DNA of 64,000 nt. Source: Pelargonium cotyledonis. Lineage: Eukaryota > Streptophyta > Magnoliopsida > Geraniales > Geraniaceae. A program made the position numbers and the translations under genes. How positions within the stretch are numbered: the first letter of the stretch is position 1; every line of letters starts with the position of its first letter. The notes under the pieces are model-generated. The model was not told the DNA's origin and ran no database searches. It saw only the letters and a program-made list of their open reading frames with translations. Shown here one piece after another: positions 39,672 through 53,450 of this stretch. The stretch spans positions 62,001 to 126,000 of the forward strand of contig JAYMTA010000011.1 of assembly GCA_036897625.1 (NCBI GenBank). Direction: 5' to 3'.

Positions 39672-40059
39672 AATGAAGGTCAGCTCTTTTTCAGTGATCC
39701 AGCTTAATTAACTGCCCCAGGTTGATAGCTTAAGATCTGGGTGTTTGTTTTCCATTCCTTTCAGGAACTCCCCTGCATGAGTACCCTACCCTAGAAATAG
39801 GAAAATCCAGTAATCAGATATCTTTACCAAATTTCTAATGCAAACGGATAGGAAAACGTTTTAGTAGCTGCAGAGTAACACAACTCCAACAAGCGCTTAT
39901 AAGTAACTTAAATCATAGTTCTAAGGACTCTATACTCTATTACTATTCAATTTCCAAGTGCCTGTATATACATTTTAGGAACTTACACTACTATAAAGAA
40001 AAAGATACTGCTGGAACTCTTAGGAAAGTAATAGATAGAAAAGATTCTACAATATAATC

Positions 40060-40137
40060 AAGAGAGAGTTGGAATTGAACCCTTTGGTTTTCCGCATTAC
40101 ATATGAGGGTGTACTCTAACAATCTGAATAAGAAGTA
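40060..40137 (-). pseudogene. tRNA-like sequence, possibly Met-like
   Basis: Minus strand: TATTCAGATTGTTAGAGT and GGGTTCAATTCC, spaced 33 nt, a few more than usual. CTCATAT stands in the anticodon region, which would give CAU. Anticodon stem and T stem pair poorly. Decayed copy. Confidence 0.35.
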
Positions 40138-42047
40138 GTAATCCTTAATTTGGAAACCCTGTACCCTGAAATGGAGATCTCTTACATACTAAGTGGTATT
40201 TTTTAAGTTTTTCGGAACCAAAGAAATGCGCAAAAGGTGGGCACTTAAAATCAAGAGTTTCTTTATAATCGAGAGTACCCCTTACTAGACTCGCAGTCTT
40301 TCATAAATTCTAAAAAAGAAAGCTTCGGCCACCCTGTGAGAAAAGAGTCTTATTAAACCGCGCTCAGCCAAGATGCTCCCAAAATCTCGTGATTTTATCC
40401 ATAGAATCCCTCTCTAAACTTTTCTCTGTACCGAGCTTTTACTTTATCTTGCTTTAAGTGTAAATCTTTCGATCCAGTTGATATGCTTTCGAGATTACCT
40501 AGAGGCACCCAAGACAATATGGGGTTTCTTAGTTATAGTTAGCCGCGGTTTGTTTTTTGTAATAATATTTATTATGACATCTCGTACCTTCTTGATAAAT
40601 ATGTTAGATGTTTAGACTGAGTTCTATACGTATAAACAGTAGAGCTCCAGAGTATCCAGAGTATTAAGTCTCCTATTATTTTTACCTACCGGTTTAACTA
40701 ATCTAGATATATTAGCTTATCTCTTGCGTCGTAAACTCGTACCTGTTCTTAAACCTATATTCGAAAAAGTATAACAATAAGAAAGCCTACCGGAAATTTT
40801 TAATCTGAAGCCTACTCGCACGGGAAACGAGGTCTCTTATTTTATGTTAACTTATTCCCAGTTTAGGCAACAAGGGTTTCTAAGTTTGGGTTTCTTATAG
40901 TATAGCAAGGCCCCTTTTGTTTTGAAGACAGCAAGATAACATTAACCTTAACTGACCTAATTTTTAGCTCCTTTTAAAGGACTCTTACTTCTAATCTAAC
41001 AAAAGAAGTTTAGCTTTACTAATGAGGAAGTTTTTCTGGATCTATTAGACGGGCTTTCTTTGAGGTTATATGCTACTTCAGTTTAAATTAAAAGGCGAGA
41101 GTGTTAATAATGCTCCGAAGAAGGGTTGGAATATTGTATAAATGGAAACTCCGGCTTGCGTGAAGCAAATTACTGTACATACAGGTTTATCCTGACAGGT
41201 CAGCTTTACTCTAAGTATGTAATTTTCTATTATTGAACATGTTTACTTCTATATATTTGAATCTGAATAAAACTAATCCGTTATAGTAGTAAGGTAATTT
41301 TGATTTTGTGGAGTCTTTAGGAGCACTCCTTTATTTTACCAGGGGCTTTTGAAAGGTATGTCTAAGAATCGACTCCTATAAGTCGAGGACTGGCGTAAAT
41401 AAAAGATCCCGATTTTACTTACAAACCAGGTTAAGACAGGCACCCGTTTTTAAGGACATCCTGCGCTTATGCCAATTCCTTCTTAAAAACTTTGTTAATA
41501 TTCAAGCTTATGGCTAATATCTAGATTTAGTTTGTCTGTCATAGTATCACTAAAGAGACTTTCTCAACAAGTATATAAATAATTATAGCATTTAATTCAG
41601 ATTAATTAATATCCATTCACAGAAAAGCCAGAACTTTGACCTCTTTTATATCCTATACTTGTAGTCCTCTAATAAACTAAAAGGAGCTTAGCCTCTAAAA
41701 ATTGTAGTCTTGTATATGAGTCTCCCTAAGTGAAGGGAATAACCCTACAAATTATAAGAGTTCTTCCTTCTTTTAGAAATCTTATAAAACCGCAATTAGG
41801 TTACTTTCTTGAGCTACAAAAGCGAGCAGCGCAACTCTTGTTAAATTAGAAATTACGTCTCTTATTATAAAAGTACTTTAGCCAATAATAGCTACACACC
41901 TAATACCTAAAAACGGGTAAACTCGCATAAATTCCTTATTTACTCCATATTTAGGAAGATGAAAAGGGGAATTAGGTAAATAGAAACAGGTTCGTTTTTG
42001 GATTCTACTTTATACAAGAGTCTAGGGGAATTCTTATTCGTTTTTGG
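40138..42047. other. Non-coding DNA
   Basis: No gene recognised. Palindrome half-sites of the dispersed family are common (for example AAAAGGAGCTTAGCC near 41680). Confidence 0.5.
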
Positions 42048-42120
42048 GGATGTATAGCTTAGTTGGTAGAATACTGCACTCTTAAGCTATCGGCCGCGGG
42101 TTCAAGTCGTTTACTTGCTT
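42048..42120 (+). pseudogene. tRNA-Lys-like sequence (CUU)
   Basis: GTATAGCTTAGTTGGTAGAAT then GCGGGTTCAAGTCG at the canonical 28-nt spacing. The anticodon loop reads CTCTTAA with U33 and CUU. The first half follows plant trnK (GTATAGCTCAGTTGGTAGAGC). Anticodon stem, T stem and acceptor are broken, as at 22221 just after TTCAAGTC. Confidence 0.5.
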
Positions 42121-44124
42121 AGAAGCCTCGTATTTTGCTTATGAATTTCCAACGAATAAGTTGCGATATACTTTTTAATATTTATATTAAGTGCTTATTA
42201 TTACAGTATCTCTAAGACACTCGGGTAAGACGGAAAGGACATAGTATAAGAAGCTGGTCTTAGGGTTGTCAAAACTGAGAGATAAAATAGAGTTAGGTAA
42301 GTAGGTAAGGGTCTCGGTTTGGTTCGAAGTTAGCCTCAGTTACAGGCAGTTTATATCTCGCCTTGGATTCCTTATGAATTCTTTGTAACAGAAATCTTTA
42401 GTAAAGAATTTTAAAGAGAGCTAGCTTTCTCAATCCAAGTAAAAAAGTAAGACCATAAATTCATAGAAATTCAATGAAAAAATATGTACAAAGTCTGTAA
42501 TCCTTATAGCATAGTTGGGTCTTTTTTACTTATTTTGTTAAGTGGGAATAGCCAAATAAGGTGAGATACTCCAACAGGATATATTTTAGACTATCAAGAC
42601 TTTTTTTTTCAAATACCCTATACAAAAATTGGAATGCCCTTAGCACAGCTATAAAATTAGAAATTTGGATTTATGTAGTATTTTTATAAATATAAACGTC
42701 TAGGTTCTCCCATTAGCCTAAAAGCCTCTAAGCATCTCTAAAGCCTGTAATCTTCAGTACCTATAGAAGCTAAAGTAGGAAGGGTGATATAAGGGCAAAT
42801 CCAGTCCAAGAAAAGCTGTTAACAAAATCCTGATTTAGCAAGAGATATTCTCTTTCATTAGGAACCCAGGGACTCGATAGTGAGATAGTGAGTAATTTTG
42901 GTAGTTTTTCTAATGTGGCCCGTATAACGACCTTGATAGGAACTAAAAACTGAGAAAATCCTCTCCACACAGTATATAGTTACCAGCAAATCCTTAGTTG
43001 TACAATTAAAAGTTATCCCGAAAGGTATAGTATTGGTAGTTTAGTTTCGTAAACTGCGTAAAGCAGTAGGCGAAGAGTGACAAGACAACCTGACTCTTTT
43101 GAGTAGGCATTCCTGTTTTATTCCAAATGTATTTAGTTAGTTGATCGGGATCTAATTCAAAAAGAACATAATAAAATCTCTTTAAAATGGAATGAATATC
43201 TATCTAAGAATACTCTTTAGAGGATCCCATATAAATAGCATTAAGGATCCAGTATTTTCATGAAAAAGCCCGGGTCAAAGAGAGCAGTCTGTTAGGACTT
43301 TAGATTTGCCTTATTTAAGTGGATTAGGACTCATTGGTAAGTAAAGTAACACACTGGGATAAAGTACAAAACCTCTGCTTTTTGAATTAAACATAAGAGT
43401 CCTTACACACTTACTCTTGATGGAGCACCCCTAGACTTGGAAAACCTAGAGTCATACCTTATCAAAGGACACCCAGATTTATAGGTTAATGTACCACAAA
43501 TCGGGCATTGTAAACTATATCCAGAAAAGAACTCTCTAAGGGCTCCTCAGAGAACGTATCGTTGATTTGTCTTTATAATTATAAAATATCATAAGCTATT
43601 CTAACCTAAAAGGAGTTACTTTTAGTGAAAAACCTTTACTTTACTGTAAATGGCCCTAATCAAATCCAGTATACATTGAGATCAGATAGAAGTTTCAGAC
43701 ATGAATTGTGAAGTATAGATTAGCCTAGGCGGCGTTCGAGTAAGAATTGCGGGTGTTAAAGAGGTGAATAGGAGTAGATTTTCTCCGTTAGGAAAATTAC
43801 CAGCTTCCTACTCGAGTTGTCCTTAATAGTAGGTAAATCCGGGTCTCGTAATAAGTACTGTATCCCTAGCCTGGCATCTTTCTATTTCAAAAATAAGCAA
43901 AGCCTAAGGAACTCCTCTTTAATCAACTAAGCTTTGTTTCTCGAGTTCGTAAGTAAGGAAAAATATTTAATGAGATAGCAATAAAAGGCACTCTCGATAA
44001 GAACTTCGGTATTATTCAAACGATATGCATTACTTTTTCTTATTAACTGTAAAGGGATTTTCTTCATTCAACCAATTGTGAACATTCAAATTCTATTAAG
44101 TACGAGATACAAGCCGATTTTCAA
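42121..44124. other. Non-coding DNA
   Basis: No gene recognised. A run of nine T at 42601-42609. A small hairpin ACTGC-GTAAA-GCAGT at 43053-43067. A 66-codon minus frame at 42770-42970 is of chance size. Confidence 0.5.
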
Positions 44125-44182
44125 ACTATTTCTTTAATGACTTGAACTCGTGTATTTTCTACCAACTAAGTTAATAAATAAG
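44125..44182 (-). pseudogene. Truncated tRNA-like sequence lacking an anticodon arm
   Basis: Minus strand: AACTTAGTTGGTAGA, only 11 further bases, then AGTTCAAGTC. D-arm and T-loop motifs are clear but the anticodon arm is gone, so this is a deletion derivative of a Lys-type sequence or a minimal tRNA-like element. Confidence 0.35.
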
Positions 44183-45710
44183 TAGAAAATCAAGTTTCCA
44201 ATTCTGGATCTTAAGCCTTATGACAAGAGATCCTTTGACTAGTATAAATTTCTATATTGTAATTTTTTCCGCCACCTTCTATAATTTTATGGAGTGTTCT
44301 ACCACTTTAAAAAGAGCTTTCTTGGTTAAGAAAAAAGAAGATACCCGAATAGGTGTTTCTTTTAAGATCTTATATATATATCATTATATAATTACTTGAA
44401 TTACTATATTCTAGTATAGCTCAGTTTTCTTTACCTTATGTAGATAGGAAGATTGTACTTAAGGAAAAGTACTACTTTAAATAGATTTATAGCGGAGTAC
44501 TTCCTAAGGTAAGGATATAAAGCATAAGACTTTTATCCAGTGACTTCTCTATTTAGAATAAGGAAACTCCAGTGTTAGCTGAATCTACTTACCTGAGATT
44601 GGACTGACAATCATCCCTTATTTATAAGATAAACTACCCCTCTCTAATTGCGCTCAAAGTGCGAATTAATGCGTTCATTATATAGCTAGAGTAAATAGTA
44701 TTTCAAAAGAGGAGCGGAGCAGTTTCCCTAGCTTAAAGCGATAACTTCTTGATTCGTAAAAAATGGTATTAAGTAGTTGAGAAAACCTTGATAGAGATTA
44801 GCCGCTGCAATGGGAAACTAGGAGCCCGCTCACACAGTTGCATCTATAACAACTAAGCTAGGATATCTTTAAATTCCTTCAAGTCCTCTAGTTTTTTAAT
44901 ATTTGCAGCTGTGAGTTTCAAATGAAATTGAGGTATACAGGCTAGTTAAAAGACTGGCTTAACAGAAACGGACACTCGTACTAAGACTTAGTTAGTATTT
45001 ATTAGTTTCAAAAAAGTAACTTATTTATTCTTTAGGCAGTATACCTATTTACAATCAAGCTTGCCTCATGCTTAGTACTTAACACCTACTTTTTATATCC
45101 CTAGATTTTCCTATATTTGTTTATCTGACTCCGTTAACGATACTAAATTATAGGAATCCCAGTAAGCTCAACTCTTATTTTAGGAGATTGCCTCGACTAA
45201 TAAAGCGTACAAATACCCAGTTATTAATCATGAATAAGTCTTCCTTTTACCTAGAGGTTGGAACTCATAACCCTCTGTACAAATGCGTAGTTTCAGAAAA
45301 AAGAAATCTCTAAACGAAAGGGTATCTGATAAGGTAGGCTTCTTTCTAATCTTACTAAATAAGTTTTATACTAACTGGACTCGATCTATCTTTATGGAAT
45401 CTTACTTTACTTAAATAAGAATGAACGTATACCTTTTTAAGAAGCTATGGCCAATGATAAAGAAGACTCAGGCATAAGTAAAAATACATAGTTGAGTTGA
45501 AAGGGATCCACTTTTACTGACTGAATATAAAGGCAATGTATAGGAAAAGAAATTCAATTTGCAGTTTCCAAATAAAGGGTGAGATAGGAATGGGCTAGGC
45601 TTACGATTATACTAAAAAAGCTAGGCAAACTTTATGCTTATAATTCCGTATGGTGTTCGTTAGTTAACTTTCCAAATTAGAAACAGGAATAATACAAAGA
45701 AGTGTCTTGG
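44183..45710. other. Non-coding DNA
   Basis: No gene recognised. A minus-strand GTGGTAGAACACTCC at about 44282-44296 is D-arm-like but has no T arm. Confidence 0.5.
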
Positions 45711-45782
45711 CGTGCTCAACTCAAGTTGGTATAACCCCAGATTTTAATCTAACGGGTGCAGGTTCAACGCTACCTTAAAGGA
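45711..45782 (+). pseudogene. tRNA-Lys-like sequence
   Basis: CTCAAGTTGGTATAAC and GCAGGTTCAACGC, 27 nt apart. The anticodon arm AGA-TTTTAA-TCT keeps its stem but the loop is 6 nt, one short of CTTTTAA. T stem and acceptor are broken. Close in the middle to the locus at 22221. Confidence 0.45.
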
Positions 45783-48482
45783 CTCTTAGTTGCTATCCTA
45801 TAAAAGAGTACAAAGCCAAAGAAATTTTAGTCAAGCCTTATTAGCAACTTCTATTTTAATATCAAGGGGTCGGATCGACCTCTAATCCGGACAAATTCTT
45901 AAAAGGCCTGCCCCCTCCTTGTAGTCTAGTTAGATTCAAAGGCTAAGCCTCTCTGTTATCTATGCCTTTTTTGTATAACACTAAAAGAGATAGCTGAGTA
46001 ATGAAAATTAGAGTACCAAGTCAGATCTTATCATAGCCCTTCATCGAACTCATACTAAAGGGGAGTCCTAAAAATGAAACTAGTTTGATAAATAAAGTAC
46101 ATTAAATAGAGGAATATCTAAAATTCAGTACACGTCTTATAAATTTATATAATACCACTGAAAATAAGAAAGGTACGCTTTTATTTCATATAGCTTGACT
46201 CTTTGGCAAAAAGTCTTGCTCAGTGCTTAAGAGGGGATATGCTTTTATACGTACAGTAGGTAAAAGTGAACCACCTATACGAAAAATACCCTTAAAAATT
46301 ATACCAAATATCAGTCTTATCTAAGCTAGCTTATCGGGCTTATTAACAACAAGATTAATTACGAAAACCCTATTATTTAAGTAAATACTCTTGAATTTCC
46401 TGCGCCTATTCAGAAACTTTGTAATACAGCTTAATGGCGTACTCAAGTCTTTACATTTACTTAATAATTAACAAGATTTCTAAACTTTAGTAGTGGTAAA
46501 CAAATTGAAATTCATTGTGTGACGGAAACTCCTAAGGTCCAATTTGAGATATAACAAGCAATGCGGAAAGCTTTGTAATGCATAGGTAGCTAATATAACC
46601 TATGAAATGAGACAAATCTTGTTGCATCAGTTAATAGATTTTGCTTTATAGGTCCCATCCTTTGAGAGCTCTAGTTCTTTTTTAAGTTATATTTTTCCGG
46701 GACTCATACATAGAAAGTCGTGTCATCCTTGTGAAGAGAAGGGGTAGACTCAATTATTCCCATTCAAACATAAAAGTAACTATCAAGTCAAGGTTTATAC
46801 TATAACGATAAAGTTCCCACAAGAAAAATTACTTGGAAACGGGACTTTAGAGTCAAAATCCATCCGGTTTTCCTCTTTTAAAAGTTTGCCGGGTAAAATA
46901 ATATAAATCTTGTGTTGTGAAGTAATTAAATATTACATTTTAGACAGACCCAGGTGTAAAGGACTTATAAACCATCCGTACATTGGTAATACCTTACTTT
47001 TTGAAGGAATAGTGATATGAGAGCTTCCCCTTTCCAAAGATTGAGAGACCTCCCAAAACCCCCTATAAGTCTCTCTTAGTCCTTATCCTTACACTGCTTT
47101 GACTTGTGAGCTGCTAAACATAATTAGATTAAGCTTCGCCTTTTGCTATGTTGTATCTATTTTATATTTTGAAAGATTTCTTCCATTCTCATTAAACCCT
47201 AAAGCCCCTTAGAGTACTAAAAGAGGACTTATAAGAACTGCTAAAGAAACCTGTTTGTAAAATTACCGAGCAGCACCTTTCACTATTTAAGGAATTTAAG
47301 AATAGGCATAGGCAATAAACGAAGTGTTTTGTAGCGGACTACTTTTTGAAAAATTGGCAGATGTCTTCCGTAGGCAAATGCAGTTTGATTCATTTTACAA
47401 TTATATAAAACGTACTTTTTCTCATAAAAGAGGTTGGAAATTGACTCCTGTAGTAGGCAAGTGTTAGCTTGTGCAAGTTCAGATTTTGACTACGAGAAAA
47501 GTTCATAACTTGCTTTTCCCTTCGAGAGACGTTTCAGAATTTGACAACTTTTTAATTTCCCGTGTTTTTCGTCCTCAAACAAGTTTTCCCTATAGAGACC
47601 AACTATAAAATGTGTAAAAAGTCTTGATTTTGCATATAAGGGCGGACTACTTTTCTCTTTTTTTGAGTCAATTCCTTTACTGAAATCGGGTTGATAACTT
47701 TTACATATAAGGCGAGCATACTTTTTATGAAAAATGAAACAAGTTTATTAAGTCAAAAGTGGTTCATTGATTTTCCATCTATATGTTTCCTTCAAATAGA
47801 ATAAGACAAGCCTCTCAACTCCTTGACTAACTTTCTCTATACCAAATCCCTAACCAAATGAACCAATTCTTACTAATGAAAAACCCATTATTAACCTTTC
47901 CTTTGCTTCATTATGAGAGGTGATATATTCACAAGCTATCCCTGAATGAACCCCGCCTTCCCCTACTTGTTCTAACTAATAGTAATTCCGGATCTCCTTG
48001 ACTCTGAGGTATCAACACCTTACTGTCCTAACTCAAGTTTTTCTATATTCATTTGAGGAGGTCCGTTTTGTTGCTTTCGTATATCCTAGACAGGCTAGCC
48101 ATTCTTAGATGGAATTGACTTTTTGTTAATACATGACATTTGACTTCTTCCTTTTTAAGTATAGAATGATAGGGGCTGAAGCTTGTCAGATAAGATTCTC
48201 ATTCCTACAGTTCCATTTCTAGGGGATAGGTTTTTCCTTTTTCGAACACAGACAGAAGATAAGCAAGAAACAAAAGGAATCCGTATAGAAGAAAGTCAAC
48301 AAGAAACTAGGTAATCAGGCAATAAAGTATGTATGTAATCCGTTAGCTAATTCACTGAAGAAGAAAGAGCTCTAAGTTAGAGTTTTAAAATGACTTAGAT
48401 ACAATAGATTTAGCTTATCCTGTATACTTTACAATGTAGTCAGTTTAGTAGTCAAGTAAGTAGTTATGTTTTATTGAGTCTG
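45783..48482. other. Non-coding DNA
   Basis: No gene recognised. The end of the interval, from about 47800, belongs to the palindrome-poor sequence class. Confidence 0.45.
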
Positions 48483-48555
48483 GTTTCTTGTTTCCGATTG
48501 GTAGAGCGCTTGACTGTTAACCGAACGGTCGTAGGTTCGAGACGAAGAGTTAGTC
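48483..48555 (+). pseudogene. tRNA-Asn(GUU)-like sequence
   Basis: GATTGGTAGAGCG, then loop CTGTTAA with GUU and U33, then GGTCGTAGGTTCGAG, all at canonical spacing (28 nt). The variable and T regions match plant trnN (GGTCGTAGGTTCGAATCC). The 3' T strand reads CGAAG instead of CCTAC, and the acceptor hardly pairs. Recent pseudogene of a trnN. Confidence 0.55.
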
Positions 48556-51500
48556 TTTAAGGAAAGCTTGTCTTGGCTGTCTTTTTAATCACTTAGAGAA
48601 AGACTAGATTTCCTTATCAAGTTTTGTAAGACTCAAAACCTGGAAACATAAGAACAAGCAATCCCACAATTTCAAGACCCTTGTTCGATTGCACTAAACT
48701 GATACGTAATCCTCAGGAATTTCTCTCCTTCCGAAGTCCTTTATGGAAAGAATTGGTACTTACATTTAGTACTTCAAAGAAAGGACATTTGGCGCGCATA
48801 TCTAAACTAAAATTTACAATCAAGACTGGGTTTCGTGGAATTTTATTCAGAGTTAAGTAATAATGACTCTCGTTCTAGCTAAATAAAGCATCTACCCTAG
48901 TCCTAAAAAAGTCTTAGAGCAAAGTATATTACAAATAAGGTTTTACACGGATGATATATAATAACAAAATACTCAGACCTAACTAAAAGTTTTCCTAATA
49001 ATAAGAGTTTGTTTAGCAGCTTGAAGGAACCTACTCTGTGTCTTCAATGTCAACAAATATTGTCCATCTCAGTATGGGTAGAATACAATATTAAAAACTC
49101 AGAAAAGAAGTAACTTATAGAATCCTTTATAAAAATATAAGGATACGAGAACTTCTCAGATTAAGGAAGTTTCCTACTTTTCTTAAGATTCATTACTAAT
49201 AATAAGTATAGAATCCCAACCTTGAAAGACCTATTTGATCTCCTTTTACAGCGTAGAGTCAGTGGATAAAAACCCAGGTATTTCTACTGAATTAGATCAA
49301 AGCACTAAACAATCTATGTTAGCATACATGCGTTAAAAGCTAGAATACTTTTTGAGTTTTAGCTATATACTCGATATATTTATATCCTTTACGTAAGTAG
49401 CTGTACACTTTCTTGATTAATGAAATAAACTCTATATAATTTTTTTTTTTTCATGAGTACCAAAATAAAGGTAGTTTTCTATCCAAGAATTGCTTCTTTC
49501 TCTCTAGTTAGTAATAATTAATTATTGAAGGAAACTTAGAAATGAAATATAGAGAATTTAATAGGTCCACTATTCAGTAAATCTGGCATGTCTTGAATTC
49601 ATAACTATCTCTTTTACTCACCTTTACTAACAGGACCGAGCAGTACACATACCAAGGAAGTTGTCTCTTTAATAGATTTTATTATTACAGAGAAGATTCA
49701 ATAACTCTTAATTTTAAGGAAGGGCTATCTTGTGCCATGATATAGCTGTGCCCTGCATTTATAGTATAAAAAATAGACGGTTTACATAAAAGCATTACAA
49801 CGAAGGGTTTTATTAACTATCAAGTTTATTTTTACAGGGGTCATTGAATAGTATTGAGGAAGTCTCCAGAAAACTAAGTGTATACAAAATAGTAAGAACG
49901 AGGATACGGATAGCTTTAGGGGATTTATACGGTGTTATCATAGAATAGAAACCCGCTAATCAGACAGAAAAACTAAGTCTTGGTTTCAGGAATGATAAAT
50001 CTTATTAGTCATTAATCCTATAATACAAGTACTCTGCTTTCCCTTATATCAACCGGTCTTGAACCATGCCTATGCAACTCCTTTTTATGGTGCTTGGGCT
50101 AGTTGTCTCAATTGTCTTTATAGTTTACTTTTTTCCTATCTACAAAAGGGAACTTAAAAACACTGCAATTCTTAGTTCTTCTCTCGTTTGTGAGGGTCGG
50201 TTACTGGTTAGCTTCTTTGAAGAATTTATAAGAGGAATCCCATTCTAGTGCAAGTTCAAAGGACTAAATCAACAGGAAACTTCTTAAAATAACTATTTCT
50301 TAATCTATGATATGATGTGCGCTTGAAAAAAAAAGGACAAAAGGGCTTCTTTTCCACAATTCTCTGGGTTTATCAACTTTAGACCCTAAAATTGCCTACT
50401 ATTAAAAAAAGATAGACATAATAAAGTAAAGGGTTATATATAAGATAATTCAATTATCACAGAATCACTGGTACTATACAAGGAACTCATATTAAGATAT
50501 TAAGAAACAAGACTCTAATTCTATATGGTATTTGGAACCGCTTAAAATACGTTCCACTAAGGATCCTTTTATCTAAGTTTGTTTTCTTTACCCCGATCCA
50601 TTGGAAAGCCTTTATAGTGTATTTAGCGTGGTATGTGTTAGACCTCTCTTTTGTTAAAACCTATCATATCGTGATTTTATGGATATTCTTAATGGGCACT
50701 CTAGCTTTAGAAACAATTTACATAAAATATCTTCGTCAAAGCGTACCTAATTTACATAAAGAAGGGGGGTTCTAAAATATCTACTTCTACTGGAGGGGCC
50801 CTAGGTTTCCTTTTTATTTGCTAAAAGCTGTTACTTGGGTCTGGTTTAACAAAGCGAACCCACCGATAAGCTACTTTATATTCTGTTTTGATATTTTCTC
50901 AAGTACTATAAATAATACAAAAGACTATAACCTGTAACGTAACCTAGTATCTGGGATTCCATATTCCTTTTAGCCTTTACCCTCACCTATTTTGGGGATC
51001 TATAGCTATAGCTTAAATGTTATCAGGAAATAAAAAAGGATACTATATATATTCTCAAATACCTTAATCTTTAGAAAACAGGGGGGTATCTTTGCATCTT
51101 TAAAAATTAAGAGGTGTTTTTTCTTGTATGCTTCTTAAGGAACGCCCGGAGGTTAGAGCCTTTCTTTACTAAGTACCAGAAGAATTTTATATAATAAAGC
51201 AAGATTTCTATTGTTCAAAAACTTCAGAATAGTTGTTCGGGTTTCTCCTATATCTATATACGTATAGTGCAGTTTTCATTAATTATTAAACAGATTAAGG
51301 TTATACTCAATTAGCAGTTATTATAGGGATTCTTTCCTCCGACAAGCAGAGATAAGCCCGAGTTTCTTAAAATATGTTGAGTTTTTACAATTACTAATGC
51401 AAATAGGCTCCTTTTAAAAGAGTGGAGCTCCCTTTATTTCCCACAGCACCTGATGAAAAACAATTAGAGACTTCCAAAAATAGGACAAGAGCCTAGATGC

Positions 51501-52247
51501 CAAAAACCTTGCTATAAAAGCGCGGATACCTTATGTGTTTCTTTAATTAGTTCCTGAAGTTCCAGTTTTTAATCAATTATCTCTGGTATTTATTATAGAT
51601 CCGCTTTTTTAAGTTTCCAAGCGGGGTTTTCTTAGGACATATGAATTTAGTAGTAAGCTTTTCAATTAACAGACTTTAGTCGAGATTCCTGCTTTGTATT
51701 TTCATAAGGAATTAGGTTGACTTTGCAAGAATTCGGACAAACTAGGAAGGAAATAGAAAGAATTCTAATAGCTTTAAATAAACCAGCAGAACAAGAGCTT
51801 TAGTTAAGGCATAACAACAGGAAAACAGAATAACAGATCACCCACTCTATCTTGCTTTCTTGCTAGAATCTAAGTACAAATCCCTGGGTCTAGCACGACT
51901 TGAACCTGAACCTGTTTATAATAGAACAACTAACTCGAGGCTTCCCCTGCGTAATCAAAAGGTAAAGTCTTTAAATGCATAAAAGTTTTCAGAAGAGTTC
52001 CCTATTATCAAAGTTGCGTTTATCCTTTTTTGCTTTAGTTTATACAAACAGTGTGTCAGTTTGTACTTAGGGTACAAATTTCAAACTATGAACTCTCGAT
52101 GGAATACTGGAATTCTCAATACCAATCAAGAGCGCTTAAGTAAGTTCCAGCAATAAGGACTTCTCTCAGATAACAAGAATCGTCTACTAGCTAGACTCTC
52201 TATCCTTATTTTAATCGTCTTATCCAAGAAGAACCCCTACTATAGAT
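48556..52247. other. Non-coding DNA
   Basis: No gene recognised. A 12-T run at 49440-49451. A GGAGCTCC palindrome at 51424-51431. A weak T-loop motif GGTTCAAGTCGTGC on the minus strand near 51895-51906 follows a partial repeat of itself (GGTTCAGGTTCAAG) but lacks a D arm. A 60-codon hydrophobic frame at 50066-50248 matches nothing known. Confidence 0.5.
49440..49451. repeat. Poly-T run
   Basis: Twelve consecutive T. Confidence 0.8.
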
Positions 52248-52319
52248 TATTTACGAGTGGACTTGAACCGCGGACCCAATTTTTGTTAGTTTTTGCTCTA
52301 CCAGATGAGCTATCTGAAC
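52248..52319 (-). pseudogene. tRNA-Phe-like sequence
   Basis: Minus strand begins GTTCAGATAGCTCATCTGG and continues TAGAGCAAA, close to plant trnF (GTTCAGGTAGCTCAGCTGG, TTAGAGCAAA). The T region GCGGTTCAAGTCCAC also fits trnF. The anticodon arm is rearranged to CTAACAAAAATT, so GAA is lost and the stem is gone. The acceptor pairs at about four positions. Confidence 0.55.
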
Positions 52320-53450
52320 CTACCATCTAAGCCTATCGACAAGTTCTATATTCTATACAACTCTATATGATTCTCTATCTAAATCTAAGTGATTCCAAGT
52401 TTTAATGCAAATCTTCGGCACAATTCATTACAAATTTTATTCTTGTAACGTTACAGAAAAGCTTTAGCTTATATGTTTTTTTGGGCTTTAGTTAGCTAAA
52501 AAAGAGCTCTTCTTTACCTATACTAGTTAGAAAATGGATTATTATAGAGTTCAAATCTTAAATAGATAGGCGCATTTCCTTGACTTTACTATTACTAAAA
52601 TACTATTAAGAACACTTCTATAGAATTAAGCAGATTTTCCTAATTATTTTATTCGATTCTTTATAAACATTTGTAAACACCCCACTATACCTATTTCCTT
52701 TTTTTTCCAGGGTTTCCCGTATTTAAGATTCTACTTAAGTATTGAAAATCTTAGTTACAAAAATTCTTTCTATAATTAGTGGTGCAAAAGTTAGACTTAA
52801 AGCTAATGAAATTGGATAAGAGTTTATTCGATTGTTCGTTTTGGCGTTACTAACTTTTTGTGTAATGTCTCTGTCTTTTTTAAAATTGAAAGTTAGAAAT
52901 TAGTTTTTAGTGGGGATCCTGCTCGGCAATATCTTTGGGGTTGGTTCAATCATCCTTCCGTTTGGGCATTATAAATTCTATAAGGGTATTTTATATTCTA
53001 ATTTTCCATTTTTTGGATTCAGGAAATGGTAAACATTTTACAAGCCTGGGAGTAGGAAGTACTTTTTTCTTAGGAAGGTATCTCAGGAAGTTGTACCTTA
53101 AGGTTTTAGCTTTCTCCTTATTCTAAATTGGTAAAAAAACCCTCTTTGTAAATTGCCTACTAGTTTTTCATTAACTCTTTAAATCAAGTTAGTAAATTCC
53201 AAATCTTAAGCCTCTATGTCGTGTATTAAGCTGCTTTTAAAAGGGCCATTGAAGCCTAAAAGATACTTGAAGCTATTCCCGAGAATTACTTTCATAATAA
53301 GATATTAAGCTATCAAACATTGAGTTAAGGACCGGAACTTAGTTTAGATGAACCCGAGTCAGGTAATTTCAGATATTACAGAAATAATCAGCATATTATT
53401 CCAGACAAGATAAAGTAATTCTTTATGTGACTAAACCCTAAAAATAGAAG
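52320..53450. other. Non-coding spacer
   Basis: No gene recognised. The 63-codon frame at 52935-53126 is of chance size and matches nothing known. Confidence 0.45.

Noticed and set aside
50066-50248. Hydrophobic 60-codon frame
   Set aside because: Looked briefly like a small membrane subunit such as atp8 or nad4L, but none of their conserved residues are present.
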